From contig JAQBZV010000006.1 of the NCBI GenBank assembly GCA_027728145.1, positions 1 to 16,659 on the forward strand: a stretch of DNA of 16,659 nucleotides, in the 5' to 3' direction. Positions 7,817-15,056 of this stretch are shown piece after piece. A program made the translations under genes and the position numbers. Position 1 is the stretch's first letter, and each line of letters starts with the position of its first letter. Below the pieces are notes generated by a model. That model was not told the origin of the DNA. It saw only the letters and a program-made list of their open reading frames with translations, and did not search any database. This DNA comes from Actinomycetota bacterium (GTDB taxonomy: Bacteria; Actinomycetota; Actinomycetes; Actinomycetales; Microbacteriaceae).

Positions 7817-8881
7817 ATGGGCCCTATGCCCTCCGACTTCTCGTGGCCTGAGACTCTCGCCCAGCTACTCGAGCGACGAGACCTCACCGTGGCGCAAGCA
7901 ACCAGCGCTATGGAAGCTGTGATGGCGGGGGAGGTCACGGACTCCCAAATGGCGGCGTTCCTAGTGGCCCTGCGAGCCAAGGCTGAAACCGTTGATGAGA
8001 TCGTGGGTTTTCGAGACGCCGTTCTCAAGCACGCCGTTGCGCTTCCCATAGACCCGATGGTCCTGGACATTGTGGGGACCGGGGGAGACCCGTATGGCGC
8101 TGTCGTGAATGTGTCCTCGATCGCGTCGATTGTGGCAGCAGCTGCCGGCGTTCCGGTGGTGAAGCACGGCAATCGTGCGGCAAGTTCTGCTTCAGGAGCC
8201 AGCGACGTGCTGGGGGCGCTGGGGGTGAACCTAGAGCTGGAGCCGAGCGAGGTGGCGCGAGTTTTTCACGAGGTCGGGTTGACGTTCGTGTTTGCTGCGA
8301 AATTCCACCCGGGTTTCCGGCACGCAGCCACTGCAAGGAAAGAAATCGGAATTCCCACCGTTTTCAACATTCTGGGGCCACTGTGTAACCCGGTGAGGCC
8401 GGAAGCGAGCGCCGTGGGAGTGAGCAATTTGGGCCGAGTGCCGCAAGTTGCCGGGGTTTTTCGCACCCGCGGTGCTACGGCCCTCGTGTATCGAGGTGAC
8501 GATGGCATCGACAAGATGACCACCACCGGTCACTCTCACGTGTGGGAGGTGACCCGGGGGCAAATTTATGAACACGATGTGAACTCGGAAGAGCTGGGTC
8601 TCGCAAAATCGCGACCCGAGGATCTCCTCGGGGAGGGTCCCGAGCACAATGCCAGCTTGGCCAGAAGCGTTCTCGCGGGAGATCCTGGACCCGTTCGAGA
8701 CATTGTGGTGCTCAATGCGGCAGCGGGCTTGGTGTCGTTCGCTTTGGCGGAAAACCCTGCCGAGCGCGAACGCGGCTTGATGGAGCGGCTTAGCGAGAAG
8801 ATTGTTCTCGCCGAATCAGCCCTTGACTCAGGACATGCCCAGAAAAAACTGGAGGACTGGGTAGCGGAGACCCACCATTAG
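7817..8881 (+). CDS. trpD: anthranilate phosphoribosyltransferase
   Basis: This enzyme transfers the phosphoribosyl group of PRPP to anthranilate, the second step of tryptophan synthesis from chorismate; it is cytoplasmic. From ATG 7817 the product has 354 residues. PRPP/anthranilate motifs are the glycine-rich DIVGTGGD (84-91), [20 protein letters not shown] (116-135) and [13 protein letters not shown] (183-195), plus [10 protein letters not shown] in the C-terminal part. These separate it from thymidine phosphorylases of the same fold. TTG 7784 and ATGs at 7796 and 7826 are also in frame. I chose 7817 because GAGG sits 8 bases upstream. No other trp gene is in the window. The gene is divergent from ctaE, with 65 bases between the two starts. 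It converges with the NUDIX gene. Confidence 0.96.
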   Translation: MGPMPSDFSWPETLAQLLERRDLTVAQATSAMEAVMAGEVTDSQMAAFLVALRAKAETVDEIVGFRDAVLKHAVALPIDPMVLDIVGTGGDPYGAVVNVSSIASIVAAAAGVPVVKHGNRAASSASGASDVLGALGVNLELEPSEVARVFHEVGLTFVFAAKFHPGFRHAATARKEIGIPTVFNILGPLCNPVRPEASAVGVSNLGRVPQVAGVFRTRGATALVYRGDDGIDKMTTTGHSHVWEVTRGQIYEHDVNSEELGLAKSRPEDLLGEGPEHNASLARSVLAGDPGPVRDIVVLNAAAGLVSFALAENPAERERGLMERLSEKIVLAESALDSGHAQKKLEDWVAETHH

Positions 8882-8936
8882 CTTGGGGTAGGGGTGCGGG
8901 GTCTCTCCCACGGCGCCTGATCACTCAATCTGACAT

Positions 8937-8961
8937 AATATAGATTATCGGAGTCTATATT
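8937..8961. repeat. perfect 8-bp AT-rich inverted repeat between trpD and the NUDIX gene
   Basis: AATATAGA (8937-8944) and TCTATATT (8954-8961) are exact inverted copies separated by 9 bases. The stretch is far more AT-rich than its surroundings and ends on the last base of the NUDIX stop codon. It lies between convergent genes, so a weak bidirectional terminator is one reading, but the stem is AT-only except for one G-C pair and no T run follows. A protein-binding operator is another. Function unknown. Confidence 0.6.
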
Positions 8962-9413
8962 CAGGGGGCGAGCGATCTCATCAGGCCGGGCAACGTTGAG
9001 GGCTCAAAGGGTTCACCCCTCGCTTCCAACTCATCCGCACTAAACCAGCCCCAGTTGGTGACATCAACGTGTTCTTCCTCCGTCCAGAACGTGTTGGTCG
9101 GCTCGAAACGCTCGGTTCGCACCAGAAAATACTCCGCGTAGCCGCGGTTGTGGTCAGCTTCGTCAAAGCGCACCTCGAAGCTATACGTCCACACGGGGTC
9201 CCCCGCGCTATCAAATGCGCGACCAGTTTCCTCATATAACTCCCGAAGGGCCGCGTCGGCGTGGGTCTCTCCAGGATCAACGCCGCCTCCGGGTGTGATC
9301 CAGCGAGCGAAACCCGAGGAATCTGGTGCAGCCGTGAAGAAAAACAGGCACGCGCCAGTAGGGTCCATCAGCAGAATCCGGCTGGTAAGCCTGAGACGGT
9401 CTGGGGGTGTCAC
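8961..9413 (-). CDS. NUDIX hydrolase
   Basis: A predicted pyrophosphohydrolase of nucleoside-diphosphate-X compounds, 150 residues. The NUDIX box is complete at 43-64: Gly43, Glu49, then RELYEETG with Arg57, Glu58, Glu61 and Glu62 as the catalytic and metal-binding residues. The segment FARWITPGGGVDPGET just before it is typical of MutT/ADP-ribose-type members. A WGWFSADEL element near 121-129 is the usual C-terminal part. The substrate cannot be read from sequence. The start is GTG at 9413, whose first base is the last base of the preceding SDR stop (TAGTG). Translation is therefore probably re-initiated from the SDR. No signal peptide; cytoplasmic. The gene converges with trpD. Confidence 0.9.
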   Translation of the reverse strand: MTPPDRLRLTSRILLMDPTGACLFFFTAAPDSSGFARWITPGGGVDPGETHADAALRELYEETGRAFDSAGDPVWTYSFEVRFDEADHNRGYAEYFLVRTERFEPTNTFWTEEEHVDVTNWGWFSADELEARGEPFEPSTLPGLMRSLAP

Positions 9414-10177
9414 TAGGCCTTCTGGAAGCTGGAAATGTCGCCCACGAGGCGTGTGTGGTCCTCCGGGATGTCCTCCACCGCCGCCAAGGCGACCTCGGCA
9501 GCAAACTCATCGACGTTGTAGAGCTTTCCGACTTGTTCCTTGCGCTGTTCGATCACTCCGGGGTTAGCCCGGTTGAGCAGGGTCGCGGTCACCGTGCCCT
9601 CGATCATGTCTCCTGAGACCACCACGAAGTCAATCCCGAGACCCTTCATCTGGTCATTCATTCCGCGAAGCGCATCCTCACCTGCACGCTTGGAGAGGGC
9701 AACGGGAAGATACTCCGGCATGGTCTCCACCTCGCGGATGAAATGGGCCTGGTGACTGGTGACGAACACAACCCGAGCGCCACGGTCCATCAGGGGCAAA
9801 ACACTCATGAGGAGACCCACTTGGGAATCACGGTTGAGCTTCATCGCGTAGTCCTCGCCCATGTCGGCTTCCATTCCCCCTGACGCATTGAGAACCAGCA
9901 GGTCAAGGCCACCCAGGGTTTCCCCCATGGTGCCGATCATGCGGGCAACACCCACGGGGTCTGTCAGGTCGGCACCCAGCGCCATCGCGGTGCCCCCAGA
10001 TGCCTGAATGCTCTCCACCAACTTCTGCGCGCGAGCTTCTTTGTTGCGGTAGTTGATGACCACAGACGCACCCGCTTCGGCCAGGTATTCGGCTGTTTTT
10101 GCGCCAATGCCTCGCGAGGAGCCGGTGATGAGTGCTCGTGCACCGGTGAGCTGGCCGGGAGTCAACGGATTCGTCAT
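9413..10177 (-). CDS. SDR-family oxidoreductase with altered active site
   Basis: A Rossmann-fold protein of the short-chain dehydrogenase/reductase family, 254 residues. The nucleotide-binding loop TGSSRGIG is at 18-25, GADLTDP at 68-74 is the adenine-side element, and LNASGG at 96-101 replaces the usual NAG. The active-site Ser141 is in FVTSHQAH. The classical YxxxK is not present: the lysine is Lys163 in PVALSKRAGEDALR, but the residue four before it is Val159. The nearest Tyr is Tyr156, seven before the Lys. It may therefore be an atypical reductase, or a binding or regulatory protein. The start is ATG 10177; no Shine-Dalgarno sequence is visible, but a TAGGCT hexamer ends 6 bases upstream, as for a leaderless mRNA. 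It overlaps the NUDIX gene by 1 base. Confidence 0.88.
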   Translation of the reverse strand: MTNPLTPGQLTGARALITGSSRGIGAKTAEYLAEAGASVVINYRNKEARAQKLVESIQASGGTAMALGADLTDPVGVARMIGTMGETLGGLDLLVLNASGGMEADMGEDYAMKLNRDSQVGLLMSVLPLMDRGARVVFVTSHQAHFIREVETMPEYLPVALSKRAGEDALRGMNDQMKGLGIDFVVVSGDMIEGTVTATLLNRANPGVIEQRKEQVGKLYNVDEFAAEVALAAVEDIPEDHTRLVGDISSFQKA

Positions 10178-10183
10178 TGTTCG

Positions 10184-10189
10184 AGCCTA
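10184..10189 (-). promoter_or_regulatory. possible -10 for a leaderless SDR transcript
   Basis: TAGGCT on the minus strand fits TANNNT and ends 6 bases before the SDR ATG, which would make the A of ATG the transcription start. No ribosome-binding site is seen before that ATG, which agrees with this. No clear -35. Confidence 0.3.
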
Positions 10190-10214
10190 TAAGCGATGGT
10201 TTACTTTCGCTGTT

Positions 10215-10220
10215 TATAGT
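10215..10220 (+). promoter_or_regulatory. possible -10 of the phosphodiesterase gene
   Basis: TATAGT matches the -10 consensus at five of six positions and lies in the divergent region between the SDR and the phosphodiesterase gene. It would give a start near 10227 and a leader of about 30 bases containing AGGAAG (10242-10247) before GTG 10258. The -35 region is poor. Confidence 0.35.
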
Positions 10221-10257
10221 GAGGCAAGGCGTGTGTACGTCAGGAAGACGGTTCACT

Positions 10258-11025
10258 GTGGCGTATATAGAGGGACAGTACCCCCGAGTTATCGCCCACC
10301 GAGGTTTCCCCCTTGATCACGCAGAGAACACCCTGGGAGCCTTCCAAGCCGCCCTCGATGCCGGTGCCGACATCCTGGAGACGGACGTTCATCTCTCCAA
10401 GGATGGAGTGGTTGTGGTTGCCCATGACCCGGACCTGACAAGGGTTGCGGGGAGGCCCGGTTTGGTCAGTGATTTCACCGCCTCAGAGCTTGCCTCGATG
10501 GACTTGGGGTTCGGTGAGGGATTCCCGAGCTTGGAGGAACTTCTGAGTGCTTTTCCGGACGCCAAATTCAATATTGATCTCAAAACTCGCCCGGCCGTGG
10601 AGCCCTTTGCTGATGTCATCCGCTCACTCAGCGCGGAGGCCCGCATCCTCGCAACATCCTTTGATGAGATGACCCGGCAGGCCGCGGTGAACCTCGTGCC
10701 GGGTGTTGTGAGCAGCGCCTCCCAGTCGATGGTCATGTGGGCCCGCGTTCGATCCTGGTGGGGCCTCCCGAGTGAGAACTGGCGCGTGCCTCCCGAGGTT
10801 GTGGCTCTGCAGATTCCCCCTGCCATGTATGGCGTCGCCCTGGTCACGCCCAGCATGATGCGCTTAGCGAAGCGACGAGGTCTCGAGGTTCACGTCTGGA
10901 CCATTAATGACCCCGACGATATGCGTCGCCTATGGTCGATGGGCGTCCAGGGAATCATTACGGACCGCACAGACCTCGCGGTGCAGGTGCGCAGCGAACT
11001 ATTTCCCGACCTGGAACTTAGTTAG
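10258..11025 (+). CDS. glycerophosphodiester phosphodiesterase
   Basis: This enzyme hydrolyses glycerophosphodiesters from phospholipid turnover to glycerol-3-phosphate and an alcohol. Counting from GTG 10258 (255 residues), the GDPD catalytic set is present: His14-Arg15 (AHRGF), Glu23-Asn24 (AENTLGAF), Glu41 and Asp43 (ILETDVHLSKDG; metal site), His56 (VVAHDPDLTR), Lys109 in FNIDLK, and the closing HVWTINDPDDMRRL / GIITDRTD segment. No signal peptide is seen, so it is probably cytoplasmic. Start choice: the frame is open back to TTG 10177, but that would overlap the SDR start and precede the likely promoter. GTG 10231 has GAGG upstream but lies almost on the predicted transcription start. 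GTG 10258 has AGGAAG about 10 bases upstream and the expected short N-terminus. Its TAG stop overlaps the lnt stop by 4 bases. Confidence 0.92.
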   Translation: MAYIEGQYPRVIAHRGFPLDHAENTLGAFQAALDAGADILETDVHLSKDGVVVVAHDPDLTRVAGRPGLVSDFTASELASMDLGFGEGFPSLEELLSAFPDAKFNIDLKTRPAVEPFADVIRSLSAEARILATSFDEMTRQAAVNLVPGVVSSASQSMVMWARVRSWWGLPSENWRVPPEVVALQIPPAMYGVALVTPSMMRLAKRRGLEVHVWTINDPDDMRRLWSMGVQGIITDRTDLAVQVRSELFPDLELS

Positions 11026-12605
11026 GAACCACTCCCCTGCGCTCTGCGCAGAAGGCTCCGCGTGCGCTCCCCGAGCATGCCGATGATTATCCCGGCCAGA
11101 GTGAACCCCACCACACCCAGTTCCAGGCTGCGACCAATCAGGGTTGCTGGCGTGGTGTGAGTCGCGAGAGGGACGTCGAGCATCATGTAGCCCTCCTCGT
11201 AGGTGGGGAGGCGGTCAAGCTCTCTCCCCCGCGGATCAATAACCGCGCTCGTTCCCACGGTCGAGATGTTCACCACACTGCGTCCGGTCTCAATCGCTCG
11301 CATCCGGGCAATGGAGAGCTGCTGGATGCTCTGGTCAGTTCGGCCAAAGTCCGCGTTGTTGGTCGGCGCAAAAATGATCTCGGCACCCGAGTCCATCATC
11401 GCCCAGACAATGTTGTCATCCACGATGTCAAAACAGATAGCAATCCCGGCGGTGGTGCCAGCGACATCGAAGACGGTATCGCGCTGCCCGAAGGAGTAAT
11501 CCCTCGGAACCATGTCAAACAGGCTGGGAGCGAGGGGGTAGAAAAAGTCTCTCCACGGCAGGTATTCAGCGAAGGGAACGGGGTGAATTTTGTCGTATTG
11601 GTCACGCACGATGTCGCGTCCACTGGCCTCGTCAAACTCCCACATCAGCATGCTGTTGAAGGTCTCGTCACCGTCGCGCGTAATGGTTCCCACTACCAAG
11701 GGTGCGTCCATCTCACGGGACACCTCAGAGACGACCGCGGCAGCATCGGGGTACCGAAGCGGGTCCACATCGGAGGCATTTTCTGGCCAGATCACGACAT
11801 CAACCTCCTGCCCGTACAGCGGCTTCGTTACCCGGTAGTGATCGGCGAGGTTGTCCCCCCAGTCGTAATCGGCAAACAAGCCTGCCTCGGCATTGCCTTG
11901 CACGGCCAGTACTCGGATCGAGCCTGACTCTGTGACGGGCCAGGCGGGCCAGATCACCAGGGCCAACGCCGCCGCCCAGGCGAGCGTGGCTTTGGCGTCC
12001 CAGGCGATGCGTCGCTCAGTAACCAGAGCCAGAATGAACGCCACGAAAAACGCCAGGACAAAACTCATTCCTGAGGTTCCCACCCACGCCACGAGCGGAG
12101 CCAGGGTGCTCTCTGACTGGCTTTGAGAGATTCGCGCCCAGGCAAACCCACCAAAGGGGAATACCGACGAGACGGCCTCTCTCGTCATCCACGCCCCGCC
12201 CACAAGCGCTGGGGTGATGATGAGTCGCCCCGCCAAGCCTGGCCACTGCCTCGAGCCGTAGTGCCAGGCTAGGCCGACCAGTCCCATGCCGAGGGCAAAG
12301 AAAAAGACTTGCGCAAGGGTGAGAGCGATCCAGGGAATGAGACCCAGGTAGACGGTGAGCCACCAGATGAGAATTCCAAAGAAGGTGAAACCGCCCACCG
12401 CTCCCACGAGTAAAGATCCGCGGAGCGAGAGCCCTCGAACAGACCACAGCATGAGAAACAGGCCCACGAGGGCTAGAGGCCAGATGTCGCGGTCTGGGAA
12501 GCCGAAGTCCATAATCCAGCCGGCAAGGATTGCCATACCCAGTGCTATCGGCACGCTCGGCACCAGGCGCAGTTCGCTGCGAGGCTCGAGGGGTGAGGGT
12601 GTCAT
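11022..12605 (-). CDS. lnt: apolipoprotein N-acyltransferase
   Basis: This enzyme transfers an acyl chain from a phospholipid to the N-terminal Cys of diacylated lipoproteins, at the outer face of the membrane. The 527-residue product has hydrophobic helices from about residue 18 to 220, a carbon-nitrogen-hydrolase domain at about 228-478 and a last helix near 493-512. The catalytic triad is visible: Glu275 (WPENASD), Lys339 (YDKIHPVPFAEYLP) and Cys391 (AICFDIV). Glu347 in the PFAEYLP loop matches the essential Glu343 of E. coli Lnt. The residue two after the Cys is Asp393, where E. coli has Glu389. The ATG is 12 bases after the helY stop with no strong ribosome-binding site, so coupling is likely. 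Unlike M. tuberculosis Rv2051c, it is not fused to a polyprenol-phosphate mannose synthase. The CtaC lipoprotein is one possible substrate. Confidence 0.93.
   Translation of the reverse strand: MTPSPLEPRSELRLVPSVPIALGMAILAGWIMDFGFPDRDIWPLALVGLFLMLWSVRGLSLRGSLLVGAVGGFTFFGILIWWLTVYLGLIPWIALTLAQVFFFALGMGLVGLAWHYGSRQWPGLAGRLIITPALVGGAWMTREAVSSVFPFGGFAWARISQSQSESTLAPLVAWVGTSGMSFVLAFFVAFILALVTERRIAWDAKATLAWAAALALVIWPAWPVTESGSIRVLAVQGNAEAGLFADYDWGDNLADHYRVTKPLYGQEVDVVIWPENASDVDPLRYPDAAAVVSEVSREMDAPLVVGTITRDGDETFNSMLMWEFDEASGRDIVRDQYDKIHPVPFAEYLPWRDFFYPLAPSLFDMVPRDYSFGQRDTVFDVAGTTAGIAICFDIVDDNIVWAMMDSGAEIIFAPTNNADFGRTDQSIQQLSIARMRAIETGRSVVNISTVGTSAVIDPRGRELDRLPTYEEGYMMLDVPLATHTTPATLIGRSLELGVVGFTLAGIIIGMLGERTRSLLRRAQGSGS
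11037..11051 (+). terminator. possible terminator hairpin of the phosphodiesterase gene
   Basis: CTGCGC, a three-base TCT loop, and GCGCAG form a perfect 6-bp GC-rich hairpin 11 bases after the phosphodiesterase stop. It lies inside the 3' end of lnt on the other strand. There is no T run, so intrinsic termination is doubtful. Confidence 0.3.
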
Positions 12606-12617
12606 CAGCCCGGTAGC

Positions 12618-15029
12618 CTAAGCCACGCTGCTCAGAGCAACGATGCCGCGGAACACCAAAGCCCTTGCTTCCAGCGCTGTGTGATGGACCGGACCCACTC
12701 CCACGGTGATGATCTGATCGAGCACGTCCACGATCTGTTTGCACCACCGAACAAAATCGCCGACTTGAACCTCATCTCCCTCGAGAATGTCGTCCAGGTG
12801 GTGACCGTTGGCCCAGCGATACACCGCCAGCGCAAGCTGCGGTGAGAGCTCTGAGCTGACCGGAAGTTGGTGACGCATTTCCACCTCGGTAAGTTTCCGG
12901 TGAAGCCTGCGGGTGTGATCAAGCGCTCCCGGGAATTCACCCCCGGGCAGAAAACGCGGGTCCACCGGACCGTCATCACGCCGTGGCTCATAAACCAGAG
13001 TCGCCACCATCGCGGCTAGCTCTGGTGCACCCAGGTCCGACCACGCCTGTCGGCGGAGACACTCCGCTACCAAAAGATCGCGCTCCCCATAGATGCGGCG
13101 CAGAGTGGTGCCGTGCTCGGTGATGTCCACGCCCTCCGCTCCCCGGGTCAGGTACCCGGTTTCCTGGAGGACATCCATGACGCGGATAAACGTGGTCGAA
13201 ATGGCGCCGGTTCGCCGGCGAATTTGGGAGCGAACCTTCTCGGTTTCTTTGTCGAGTTTCCACCAGCGTTCGGACCATCGTGCGTGAGATTCCCGATCGG
13301 CACACTGGTGACAGGGATGATGGGCAAGAGCGGTGCGAAGCTTGGCCAACTCGTGGCCCGAAGGTCCGTCAGTCTTCTTCGACGCGTGTCCTCGCTGCCG
13401 CTCAAGATCGCTCAAGTCTCGGCGGAGCCGTCCGTATTCGGCAAAGTCGCCCAGGTGGCAGGTCATCGACTCCTGGTAGCCCTGGAGTGATTCTTCGTTC
13501 TTGCGCACAGTCCGAGCGAGCTCCACAACATGGCGATCGGCCTGGAATTGGGCAAAAGAAGATTCCAGGATGGTCCGGGTCTGTTCCACGCCAAACTGCG
13601 CGATCAGGTTGACCGCCATGTTGTAGGTCGGCTTGAAACTGGACTTCAGCGGGTAAGAACGCCTCGAGGCGAGAGCTGCGACGGCTTCCGGGTTGATTCC
13701 TGGTTGCCAAATGATGACGGAGTTACCTTCGTCATCTATCCCTCGCCGTCCCGCTCGCCCTGTGAGTTGGGTGTACTCACCGGCCGTTATGGGAACCCGG
13801 GCTTCTCCGTTGAACTTGTCGAGCTTCTCCAACACCACTGTGCGAGCCGGCATATTGATGCCAAGCGCTAAGGTCTCCGTGGCGAAGACGACCTTCAGGA
13901 GTTTGCGACGGAAAAGCTCCTCGACAACCTCTTTGAACATCGGCAACATGCCCGCGTGATGGGCGGCAATACCGCGCAGTACCCCATCCAGCCAGGAGTG
14001 GTAGCCCAGCACCCCTCGGTCGTCATCGTCGAGGCGGTCAAGTTTTTCTTCGACAAGATCAAGGATGGCGACCCGCTCGTCCTCGGTGGTCAGGGTGACA
14101 CCGCGGTTTAGCACCTGCGACACCGCCTGGTCACACCCGGCACGGGAGAAGATAAAGAAGATCGCGGGGAGTAGATCTGTCTCGTCCAGTAGTGAAATCA
14201 CGTCGGAGCGATAGACCCTGTGGCGACGGTCCTCATAGCGTTGATATCGAGGCGCACCTCTCCCCCGACCACCGCGCTGACTGGTTCCGCGCCCCAACAT
14301 TTGTGAGGTCTGAATGACCTCCGGGTTCACCTTCAGGGCGCCCTTGTGTTTTTGGAATAGCGGCAGCAACTTGTGGGCAAACATCATGTGCTGGTGGAGT
14401 GGAACGGGGCGCTCCTCGCTCACGATGACGTCGGTGTGCCCCCGAACTGTCTGCAACCAGTCCCCAAACTCCTCAGCGTTGGACACCGTTGCACTGAGTG
14501 AGACCAACTGAACGTAGGAGGGCAAATGGATGATTACTTCTTCCCAGACCGCTCCGCGGAAGCGATCTGCGAGGTAATGGACCTCATCCATGATGACGTA
14601 GCCGAGGTTGTCCAGAAGTTCACTGTTTGCATACAGCATGTTGCGGAGCACCTCGGTGGTCATGATGACCACTCTTGCGCGAGGGTTGACACTGCTGTCG
14701 CCGGTGAGCAGACCGATCTCGTCGGCCCCGTAGGTGGCCACAAGCTCCTGAAACTTCTGGTTCGATAAGGCCTTCATGGGCGTGGTGTAAAACACCTTCA
14801 CGTGGGGTTGAAGCAGGGCCAAGTGAACAGCGAACTCGGCAACGATGGTCTTGCCCGCCCCGGTGGGTGCCGCGACCAGCACACCTTTGCCGTCTTCCAC
14901 AGACTCACACGACGCAACCTGAAAGCTGTCCAACTCAAAACCGAGGCCCGCACGAAAGGCCTCCAGTTTGGGGTGGTCCTGGCGGGAGCGTGCAGCGTGG
15001 AACTTATCGGCGGGACTCAGCGTTGTCAT
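12618..15029 (-). CDS. helY: Ski2/Mtr4-like DEAD/DEAH RNA helicase (HelY)
   Basis: An ATP-dependent superfamily 2 helicase, probably acting on RNA. The 803-residue product shows Walker A APTGAGKT (54-61), motif Ia TTPMKALSNQ (82-91), TGD (109-111), Walker B DEVH (148-151), motif III SAT (179-181), IFSR (293-296), motif V ATETLALGINMPA (383-395) and motif VI QLTGRAGRRG (421-430). These are followed by a DSHCT-type C-terminal region at about 616-803. An RG-rich basic stretch lies at 246-265, and HPCHQC at 571-576 could bind metal. It is shorter than M. tuberculosis HelY (Rv2092c, about 900 residues). The order pafC-tatA-tatC-helY is that of M. tuberculosis Rv2095c-Rv2092c. The ATG comes 11 bases after the tatC stop. 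No good Shine-Dalgarno sequence is present, and a hairpin covers the junction. lnt follows 12 bases later. Confidence 0.95.
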   Translation of the reverse strand: MTTLSPADKFHAARSRQDHPKLEAFRAGLGFELDSFQVASCESVEDGKGVLVAAPTGAGKTIVAEFAVHLALLQPHVKVFYTTPMKALSNQKFQELVATYGADEIGLLTGDSSVNPRARVVIMTTEVLRNMLYANSELLDNLGYVIMDEVHYLADRFRGAVWEEVIIHLPSYVQLVSLSATVSNAEEFGDWLQTVRGHTDVIVSEERPVPLHQHMMFAHKLLPLFQKHKGALKVNPEVIQTSQMLGRGTSQRGGRGRGAPRYQRYEDRRHRVYRSDVISLLDETDLLPAIFFIFSRAGCDQAVSQVLNRGVTLTTEDERVAILDLVEEKLDRLDDDDRGVLGYHSWLDGVLRGIAAHHAGMLPMFKEVVEELFRRKLLKVVFATETLALGINMPARTVVLEKLDKFNGEARVPITAGEYTQLTGRAGRRGIDDEGNSVIIWQPGINPEAVAALASRRSYPLKSSFKPTYNMAVNLIAQFGVEQTRTILESSFAQFQADRHVVELARTVRKNEESLQGYQESMTCHLGDFAEYGRLRRDLSDLERQRGHASKKTDGPSGHELAKLRTALAHHPCHQCADRESHARWSERWWKLDKETEKVRSQIRRRTGAISTTFIRVMDVLQETGYLTRGAEGVDITEHGTTLRRIYGERDLLVAECLRRQAWSDLGAPELAAMVATLVYEPRRDDGPVDPRFLPGGEFPGALDHTRRLHRKLTEVEMRHQLPVSSELSPQLALAVYRWANGHHLDDILEGDEVQVGDFVRWCKQIVDVLDQIITVGVGPVHHTALEARALVFRGIVALSSVA

Positions 15030-15033
15030 CGGC

Positions 15034-15056
15034 CAGCGCTCTAGCTCTCAGCGCTG
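15034..15056 (-). promoter_or_regulatory. intercistronic hairpin at the tatC/helY junction
   Basis: In the minus-strand message CAGCGCT and AGCGCTG form a perfect 7-bp stem around a 9-base loop that holds the tatC stop codon. The stem ends 4 bases before the helY ATG, where a ribosome would bind. It could make helY translation depend on ribosomes finishing tatC. No U run follows, so it is not a typical terminator. Confidence 0.45.

Noticed and set aside
8882..8936. GC-rich stem after trpD (GGGG-TCTCT-CCC)
   Set aside because: Only three to four pairs form; this is too weak to call a terminator.
10177..10257. Longer N-terminus for the phosphodiesterase from TTG 10177
   Set aside because: It would overlap the SDR start codon and the likely promoter, and adds no family-like sequence.
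11157..11927. Plus-strand reading frame of 256 codons opposite lnt
   Set aside because: Antisense to the well-supported lnt catalytic domain, low-quality composition, no recognisable motif.
12016..12747. Minus-strand frame of 243 codons across the lnt/helY junction
   Set aside because: It is a shifted frame over two genes whose own frames carry clear domains; its product is Arg/Ser/His-rich, as expected of a shadow.
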